From Bacteroidales bacterium (GTDB taxonomy: Bacteria > Bacteroidota > Bacteroidia > Bacteroidales > Muribaculaceae), in contig DXYS01000066.1 in assembly GCA_019415705.1 (NCBI GenBank), positions 1-9,067 of the forward strand: a DNA stretch of 9,067 nucleotides. Direction: 5' to 3'. A program made the position numbers and the translations under genes. The notes below the pieces were generated by a model that saw nothing but the letters and a program-made list of their open reading frames with translations, did not search any database and was not told the origin of the DNA. Of the stretch, positions 5,354 through 9,067 are shown in pieces; within the stretch, counting starts at the first letter, position 1; every line of letters starts with the position of its first letter.

Positions 5354-6040
5354 ATGAATACTGAAGACGATGTTAAATCACGATTATCTTCTTACTTAGA
5401 GCATAAAGGTATCTCTAAGGCCGAGTTTGGCAGGGCTATAGGCGTATCGGCGGCATACATAACTTCTATGCGCAAATCAATACAGCCAGACAAACTAAAG
5501 ATAATAGCAAAGGTCTATCCCGATCTTAATAGGGATTGGCTGCTTTATGGCGATGGCGAAATGCTCAAGCCTGACTCCGTGCGGGCATCGAATACCATAA
5601 GCTATTCTCCTCGTGACCGCGATTTCCGCATGATACCACTAATCAACATTGACAGCGTCGGGGGCATCCACTCGCTCAATACGACCGACATCTCGGAGCA
5701 ATATGTCATCAAGATGATGCCCTTTACCGAGGCGCGTGAGGGTGATGTTGCCATACTCCAGTCGGGTAACTCCATGTACCCGACTATACCTGCGGGCTCG
5801 GCTCTGCTTATACGTGAGGTCACCGACTGGCGCGAATACTTCGGCTACGGCAGCATATATGTGCTCCTTCTACGTGACGGCCGTCGCATCACAAAGGAGG
5901 TACGCCGCTACGACCCTGACCCTAAAAATTACGTGTGGTGCGTTTCCTATAATCCCGATGTCGCTGACGAGGAGCTCCCGCGCTCCATGATTTGCGGTGT
6001 GTGGAAAGTCATCAAATATGTCGCCGACCTCGGCTGGTAA
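5354..6040 (+). CDS. XRE-S24 phage repressor (CI/LexA-like)
   Basis: The 228-aa product has an N-terminal XRE-type helix-turn-helix (about 8-65, with SKAEFGRAIGVSAAYITSMR). A conserved RDWLLYGDGEMLK hinge follows at 60-72, then a C-terminal S24 signal-peptidase-like domain. The latter shows GDVAILQSGNSMYPTIPAG with nucleophile S140, and RRITKEV with K181 as the general base. VGG at 102-104 is a plausible self-cleavage region, although the classical Ala-Gly pair is not there. Such repressors hold a prophage silent and cleave themselves when RecA filaments form after DNA damage. Shared operator-like repeats before this gene and over the early promoter fit. The first roughly 230 bases are AT-rich while the S24 half is clearly GC-richer, suggesting modular exchange of the DNA-binding half. 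Confidence 0.9.
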   Translation: MNTEDDVKSRLSSYLEHKGISKAEFGRAIGVSAAYITSMRKSIQPDKLKIIAKVYPDLNRDWLLYGDGEMLKPDSVRASNTISYSPRDRDFRMIPLINIDSVGGIHSLNTTDISEQYVIKMMPFTEAREGDVAILQSGNSMYPTIPAGSALLIREVTDWREYFGYGSIYVLLLRDGRRITKEVRRYDPDPKNYVWCVSYNPDVADEELPRSMICGVWKVIKYVADLGW

Positions 6041-6083
6041 GATAAATAATTAGATTAATAGACCTTTAGTTGATAAATTAGTT

Positions 6084-6446
6084 ATGAAAAAATATTTGAT
6101 TTTGCTATTAATGGCAATGGCCTTTTCAATCGGCCATGCTGTCGAGCACCAGCGTATTAAAGTAATTATTCGAGACATGGTAGTGCTTGATACGATAGTC
6201 GAAACTAACAACGATGTTGTAATATTGGATTTGACTAATACAAATGTCTCCACATCAGCTATAGGACAAACAAATGCCCCAAAGCCAAGTAATCTTACGT
6301 CAGTTCCGGCGGCGACGTCATCCTCGAGTTATTCGTCAAGTTCGACGCAGACAACTGTGACGAGATGTGCCGCGACAACAAAGAAAGGAACTCGCTGTAA
6401 GCGCAACGCCGCCCCCGGCTCCCGATATTGCTGGCAACATAAATAA
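6084..6446 (+). CDS. Exported protein with C-terminal Cys3-His motif (DUF5763-like)
   Basis: The 120-aa product starts with a clear signal peptide (MKKYLILLLMAMAFSIGHA, likely cut after A19). A short strand-rich part follows (20-55), then a Ser/Thr-rich linker (about 56-93, with SSSSYSSSS). The end carries a compact motif, RCAATTKKGTRCKRNAAPG, then YCWQH, giving C95, C105, C116 and H119 in a C-x9-C-x10-C-x2-H pattern. The motif resembles the small DUF5763 zinc-binding-like family. No lipobox is visible, so a periplasmic or secreted location is expected. It sits 43 nt after the repressor and 18 nt before the BRO-type gene, suggesting expression from the prophage state. A cell-envelope role such as superinfection exclusion is possible but inferred only from position. 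Confidence 0.75.
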   Translation: MKKYLILLLMAMAFSIGHAVEHQRIKVIIRDMVVLDTIVETNNDVVILDLTNTNVSTSAIGQTNAPKPSNLTSVPAATSSSSYSSSSTQTTVTRCAATTKKGTRCKRNAAPGSRYCWQHK

Positions 6447-6464
6447 AATAGCTCTTTATAGCGT

Positions 6465-7304
6465 ATGACAAAACAAAATCAGATACAAATTTTCAATGAT
6501 CATAAGGTCAGGACTGTATGGGACTCGGAGACCGAGGAGTGGTATTTCTCAGTCGTTGATGTTGTGGGCGTCCTGACTGATAGCACTGACCCCGCTACTT
6601 ATTGGAGGGTCTTAAAAAATAGGCTCAAGAAAGAGGGCAACGAAACCGTTACAAATTGTAACAGGTTGAAACTTCCTGCAACTGACGGGAAAATGCGTCT
6701 GACTGATGTCGCTACGACTGCACAAATGCTCCGCATCATTCAATCTATCCCCTCGCCAAAAGCCGAGCCGTTCAAGCAATGGATGGCGCAAGTGGCTGCT
6801 ACCCGTCTCGACCAGATGCAAGACCCTGAGCTCTCCATCGCGCAGGCCATTGCCGATTATCACCGCATGGGATATTCAGACGAGTGGATTAACCAAAGAA
6901 TGAGAGGCATCGAGACGCGCAAATTGCTCACTGATGAATGGAAACGCGGCGGGGTAAAGGAGTGGCAATATGCCACACTTACCGACATCATAACAAAACA
7001 GTGGAGCGGGATGACCACCAAAGAGTATAAAGGATTTAAAGGGCTTCGCAAAGAAGGTCTCCGCGACAATATGACCAATGTCGAACTTGCGCTCAATATG
7101 CTCGCAGAGGCTTCCACTACCGAGATTTCCAAGCAGCATAATCCCAAAACATACAACCAGCATACAAATATAGCCCGTAGTGGCGGCAATGTTGCTAAGG
7201 CCGCTAGAGAGGAGCTGGAGTCACGCTTGGGGCATAGCGTCATATCCCCGGCTAAAGCCAAGGATTATCTTGAAGGCGAGGAGCCTCCAAAGAAAATCGA
7301 ATAG
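6465..7304 (+). CDS. BRO-N domain phage antirepressor, DinD-like
   Basis: The 279-aa product has an N-terminal BRO-N domain (about 6-115: IFNDHKVRTVWDSETEEWYFSV start, ATYWRVLKNRL, RLTDVATTAQMLRII). It continues with a conserved second half resembling DinD and prophage antirepressors: HRMGYSDEWINQRMRGIETR, LTDEWKRGGV, TKQWSGMTTKEYKGFKGL, LRDNMTNVELALNMLAEASTTEIS and RSGGNVAKAAREELE. BRO proteins bind DNA, and some phage versions counter the lysogeny repressor. DinD of E. coli is a DNA-damage-induced inhibitor of RecA. Either would make sense beside an S24 repressor, and choosing between them is not possible here. It is the last gene of the plus-strand group and is followed by a strong hairpin at 7335-7363. 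Length is normal for the family. Confidence 0.85.
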   Translation: MTKQNQIQIFNDHKVRTVWDSETEEWYFSVVDVVGVLTDSTDPATYWRVLKNRLKKEGNETVTNCNRLKLPATDGKMRLTDVATTAQMLRIIQSIPSPKAEPFKQWMAQVAATRLDQMQDPELSIAQAIADYHRMGYSDEWINQRMRGIETRKLLTDEWKRGGVKEWQYATLTDIITKQWSGMTTKEYKGFKGLRKEGLRDNMTNVELALNMLAEASTTEISKQHNPKTYNQHTNIARSGGNVAKAAREELESRLGHSVISPAKAKDYLEGEEPPKKIE

Positions 7305-7334
7305 ACAATTTTGCGATTATTACGTTCAAACCGC

Positions 7335-7363
7335 AGAGGCGCGCCGAAAACCGGTGCGCCTCT
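7335..7363 (+). terminator. Intergenic hairpin between antirepressor and integrase, probable terminator
   Basis: AGAGGCGCGCCG (7335-7346) pairs with CGGTGCGCCTCT (7352-7363) over 12 bp with one G-T wobble and a 5-nt loop (AAAAC). It lies 30 nt after the antirepressor stop and 43 nt beyond the convergent integrase stop. The stem is very stable, but only a short T-rich run (TCTTTG) follows on the plus strand and none on the minus. It may stop transcripts from both sides. Confidence 0.55.
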
Positions 7364-7406
7364 TTGCTGACGGTTGCAAATCGTCTGTTAAATCTTGTAG
7401 CTCAAG

Positions 7407-8642
7407 TCAAATTTTCAGCTCCGGCAGGCTGTTGATGGCAGCCTCCTTGAGAGCGTCGACGGCGCGGGTGTACTTCTCGGTCTGTGACAGGCCGCTGTGT
7501 CCCAACAGACTCGCGACGGTCTTTATATTCGCTCCGTTGTTGAGAATGTTGACGGCAAACGAGTGACGTGCGCAGTGCCATGTGATGTGTTTGTCGATGC
7601 CCGCTTTGGCAGTCCAGACACGCAGCGCTTTCAGACACATGCCATGCGAGGGTAGGGTGAAGATTCGCTCGTCGCGCCTGCCCTCGCCGATTAGCTTAAT
7701 CAGACCGTCGGTGAGCGGAATGACGACGCCACTTGCGCTGCTGTGACCCTTGGTCTTCGACTGCTCGAATTTCAGCAGACGGTTGGAGAAATCGACGTTG
7801 GCATACGTCAGATCTTTGACGTCACACCATCGCAGACCACAGTAGAGGCAGAAGATAAAAGCCCGTCGTATCTCGGGATTTTCGCCGCGGTAGTGCGTCT
7901 CGATCAGACGCTGCATCTCCTCGGCGCTCAGCACATCCTTTTTAAGTGCGCCGCAGTCGGCCTTGATGGTTATGCCCTCGCACGGGTTTTTACGGAGCAC
8001 GTCGGCTTCGACAGCCGACTTAATCATTTTATTAAATCTCTTGTAGGTCGACAGAGGGCCCTCGCCGCGAAACCGCCGCTGCAGATAGTCGGCATAGCTG
8101 CTGATGAGCCGGCGGTCGACGCGTGAGCCGTTGAGCCGTAGCCGCTCCTTGCGGCGCTGCATCTCGTCCTTGTCCATCTCCGACGGCCATGTCGGGTCGA
8201 CCAGAAAGTCGGTGAAAGAGTTGTAAGCTACCTTGACGACACTCTTGTCACGTTTGGAGTAAGTATCAATATATGACCGCATCCACGCGAGCAGCTCGAC
8301 ATCGCGGTTTCGCTTTAGTCGGTAGCCCTCGGCGTTTTCCAAAAGTTCCTGACCGCGCTCAAAGCGCAGACGCTTGGCAATCTCCAGTACCTCGTTATTT
8401 TGCCGTCGTTCCTGTGGAGTGCGCGGAGCCTGCCACAGATACAAGTTTAGCATCTCCGTCTCGCGATCTGCCTTAACATATGTCTTGCCGTTTTTGCTGA
8501 CAGCCTGTGTGTAGCCATAGTAAAACTCCAAATATAGGCGGTCGCGGCCGTCATTGAGCGCGCGGCCCATTAGCTTGGGATTGTCACCGGTGTTGCCCTC
8601 GATGAGAAAAGTGTTGTCGGCTCTATAATTTTTCTTTGCCAT
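7407..8642 (-). CDS. Tyrosine recombinase / integrase of the element
   Basis: The 411-aa product is a complete tyrosine site-specific recombinase. The N-terminal part (about 1-110) looks like an arm-binding domain, with YLEFYYGYTQ strands followed by a basic helix. A SAM-like core-binding domain spans about 110-220. The catalytic domain shows YCGLRWCDV (R271), QSKTKG (K296), WHCARH (H356, R359), LLGHSGLSQ (H382) and KYTRAV (nucleophile Y391). All active-site residues are present, so it should integrate and excise the element. A longer frame from 8750 is open, but its extension is hydrophobic and would begin upstream of the promoter; MAKKNYR at 8642 follows the promoter by about 20 nt. Transcription is away from the host gene at 8941, placing the attachment site in 8643-8940. 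Partners would include the HTH protein at 2833-3117 as a possible excision factor. Confidence 0.9.
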   Translation of the reverse strand: MAKKNYRADNTFLIEGNTGDNPKLMGRALNDGRDRLYLEFYYGYTQAVSKNGKTYVKADRETEMLNLYLWQAPRTPQERRQNNEVLEIAKRLRFERGQELLENAEGYRLKRNRDVELLAWMRSYIDTYSKRDKSVVKVAYNSFTDFLVDPTWPSEMDKDEMQRRKERLRLNGSRVDRRLISSYADYLQRRFRGEGPLSTYKRFNKMIKSAVEADVLRKNPCEGITIKADCGALKKDVLSAEEMQRLIETHYRGENPEIRRAFIFCLYCGLRWCDVKDLTYANVDFSNRLLKFEQSKTKGHSSASGVVIPLTDGLIKLIGEGRRDERIFTLPSHGMCLKALRVWTAKAGIDKHITWHCARHSFAVNILNNGANIKTVASLLGHSGLSQTEKYTRAVDALKEAAINSLPELKI

Positions 8643-8665
8643 TTGATTGCCAATTGTTACCTTTG
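8635..8665 (+). promoter_or_regulatory. Outward-facing Bacteroidetes promoter at the element end
   Basis: TTTG (8635-8638, inside the first codons of the integrase gene) is followed after exactly 19 nt by TACCTTTG (8658-8665). This is a full consensus match pointing right, towards the end of the element. Transcription would begin near 8672. It would reach the strong terminator at 8861-8900 and give an RNA of about 230 nt. Confidence 0.45.
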
Positions 8666-8669
8666 TGTG

Positions 8670-8677
8670 CAAAGGTA
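8670..8677 (-). promoter_or_regulatory. -7 element of the integrase promoter
   Basis: The minus strand reads TACCTTTG, placing the start near 8663, about 20 nt before the integrase ATG at 8642. The expected -33 position reads only TTTT, within an A-rich run at 8695-8700, so the promoter is probably weak. It is the exact mirror of the plus-strand box at 8658-8665, with a 4-nt centre (TGTG). Confidence 0.45.
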
Positions 8678-8795
8678 TAAAAATGGGCCCTTTGAAAAAA
8701 GCAAAAAAAAAGCAAATTTCGACAAAACATCGGATAATATCGGCAGACATATGACAAACGCTAAAATTATAAATATCATAAAATCAGCACATTAT

Positions 8796-8815
8796 TTGCC
8801 AATGCTTGCCGATGC
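8796..8815. repeat. Tandem 10-bp repeat in the likely attachment region
   Basis: TTGCCAATGC (8796-8805) is followed directly by TTGCCGATGC (8806-8815), differing at one base. The seven bases TTGCCAA also occur at 8647-8653, just before the integrase gene. Short repeats flanking an integrase gene often act as arm-type binding sites. The core att sequence cannot be set without the other end of the element. Confidence 0.35.
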
Positions 8816-8860
8816 TAACTGCTCCATAGCACCCGAAATTTCCCTACGGGTGTACGACAG

Positions 8861-8900
8861 GCCGCCTTTAACTCGCAGAGTTTGAGGGGCGGCTTTTTTT
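8861..8900 (+). terminator. Strong rho-independent terminator
   Basis: GCCGCC (8861-8866) pairs with GGCGGC (8888-8893), and an inner AACTC/GAGTT stem (8870-8874/8878-8882) closes on a 3-nt loop. Seven T follow directly (8894-8900). It is oriented rightward and ends just before the host gene, so it shields that gene from element transcription. It could also be the original terminator of the host gene interrupted or abutted by integration. Confidence 0.75.
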
Positions 8901-8940
8901 GTTGACAATAAGGACTTTAATGACCTTAAAAATAACTATT

Positions 8941-9067
8941 ATGCGACTGACCTTTCTATTAATAATGTATTTTGCGGCGGTGAGCGCGGTCATGGGAGCC
9001 GGCGTCGAGAGCCGCGAGCTGACCGTAACCGGCTCTGACGGCCTGCGCATGGGCGCCACGCTGACCG
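8941..9067 (+). CDS. Start of a host gene for an exported protein, partial
   Basis: The frame begins MRLTFLLIMYFAAVSAVMGA, a clear signal peptide, and is followed by GVESRELTVTGSDG and LRMGATLT before running off the window after 42 codons. The mature start, with a strand, an SDGLxMGATLT turn and another strand, resembles the N-terminus of secreted alpha/beta hydrolases. That is a weak guess from a short piece. An in-frame ATG at 8920, with AAGGA 5 nt before it, would add seven residues. I prefer 8941 because A/T-rich sequence precedes it and the signal peptide is more compact. Its GC content and style fit host chromosome, so the element ends between the integrase and this gene. Confidence 0.6.
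   Translation, partial: MRLTFLLIMYFAAVSAVMGAGVESRELTVTGSDGLRMGATLT

Larger units (their letters stand above)
8672..8900 (+). ncRNA. Candidate small RNA between the outward promoter and a terminator
   Basis: A consensus promoter ends at 8665 and a canonical terminator ends at 8900, with no convincing gene between. The enclosed sequence has an A-rich first part and a hairpin CACCCG/CGGGTG (8830-8835/8847-8852, 11-nt loop). A 44-codon frame (8751-8885) exists, but its last codons run through the terminator stem and its peptide has no recognisable features, so I do not call it. The terminator may instead be the 3' end of a neighbouring host gene brought here by integration. Confidence 0.25.

Noticed and set aside
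6860..7261. 133-aa and 95-aa minus-strand ORFs opposite the BRO-N gene
   Set aside because: They are shadows of the conserved antirepressor; the apparent hydrophobic runs come from reading its codons in reverse.
8643..8750. N-terminal extension of the integrase to ATG 8750
   Set aside because: The added 36 residues are hydrophobic, derive from A-rich promoter DNA and would start upstream of the predicted transcription start. MAKKNYR at 8642 fits the family.
8751..8885. 44-aa plus-strand ORF MTNAKIINI... after the outward promoter
   Set aside because: Its final codons run through the terminator stem and the peptide has no recognisable features. A non-coding transcript is the simpler reading.
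8820..8900. Possible tRNA 3' fragment as integration target
   Set aside because: The CACCCG/CGGGTG hairpin and the following terminator do not give a T-arm consensus or an acceptor stem, so no tRNA is called.

Overview
The window looks like the integrase-proximal end of a temperate phage or prophage-like element in a gut Bacteroidales genome. Muribaculaceae or a relative is a guess from the roughly 50% GC and gene style. The taxonomic evidence is the promoter grammar: TTTG, about 19 nt, then TAnnTTTG. In addition, most starts are preceded by A/T-rich sequence rather than Shine-Dalgarno motifs, and the integrase, BRO-type protein and excisionase-like HTH protein are of kinds common in Bacteroidetes elements. 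No tRNA, rRNA or CRISPR array was seen.

Layout. (1) 1-48 carries two imperfect tandem units that resemble an IS21-type insertion-sequence end, cutting into a small membrane-protein gene on the minus strand (261 to 1, open at the edge). (2) 262-554 holds no convincing gene; it is a GC-rich stretch with four good hairpins. (3) 555-3329 is a tightly packed minus-strand early operon, read right to left: a 71-aa protein, an excisionase-like HTH protein, a 172-aa protein of unknown function, a DUF2800 RecB/Cas4-like nuclease, and a DUF2815 (Enc34-type) ssDNA-binding protein with an acidic tail. Two of its junctions are ATGA stop/start overlaps. (4) 3330-3545 is the control region, with promoters on both strands, a 15-bp direct repeat bounding the early leader, and operator-like repeats. 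(5) 3546-5222 is an AT-rich cargo island: an intact endonuclease/exonuclease/phosphatase (EEP) enzyme, a 159-aa partner gene 4 nt downstream, and a divergent paralogue of that partner on the opposite strand. The two paralogues converge and share overlapping stop codons. (6) 5223-5353 is a second control region with the same operator-like motif and a perfect 9-bp inverted repeat. (7) 5354-7304 on the plus strand carries an XRE-S24 (CI/LexA-like) repressor, an exported Cys/His-cluster protein and a BRO-N/DinD-like antirepressor candidate. (8) 7407-8642 on the minus strand is a tyrosine recombinase with a complete catalytic set. (9) 8643-8940 holds a symmetric promoter pair, short repeats and a strong intrinsic terminator; an attachment site probably lies here. 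(10) From about 8941 a host gene for an exported protein runs off the window.

How it may work together (inference): the S24 repressor would bind AATGCTTT-like repeats at both control regions. It would thereby shut off the early recombination/replication operon, regulate itself and perhaps the minus-strand cargo paralogue. DNA damage or the BRO-type protein would lift repression. The AT-rich EEP/paralogue island sits between repressor and early operon, where temperate phages often carry lysogenic-conversion, exclusion or defence genes. It is the best candidate for an undescribed system in this window.
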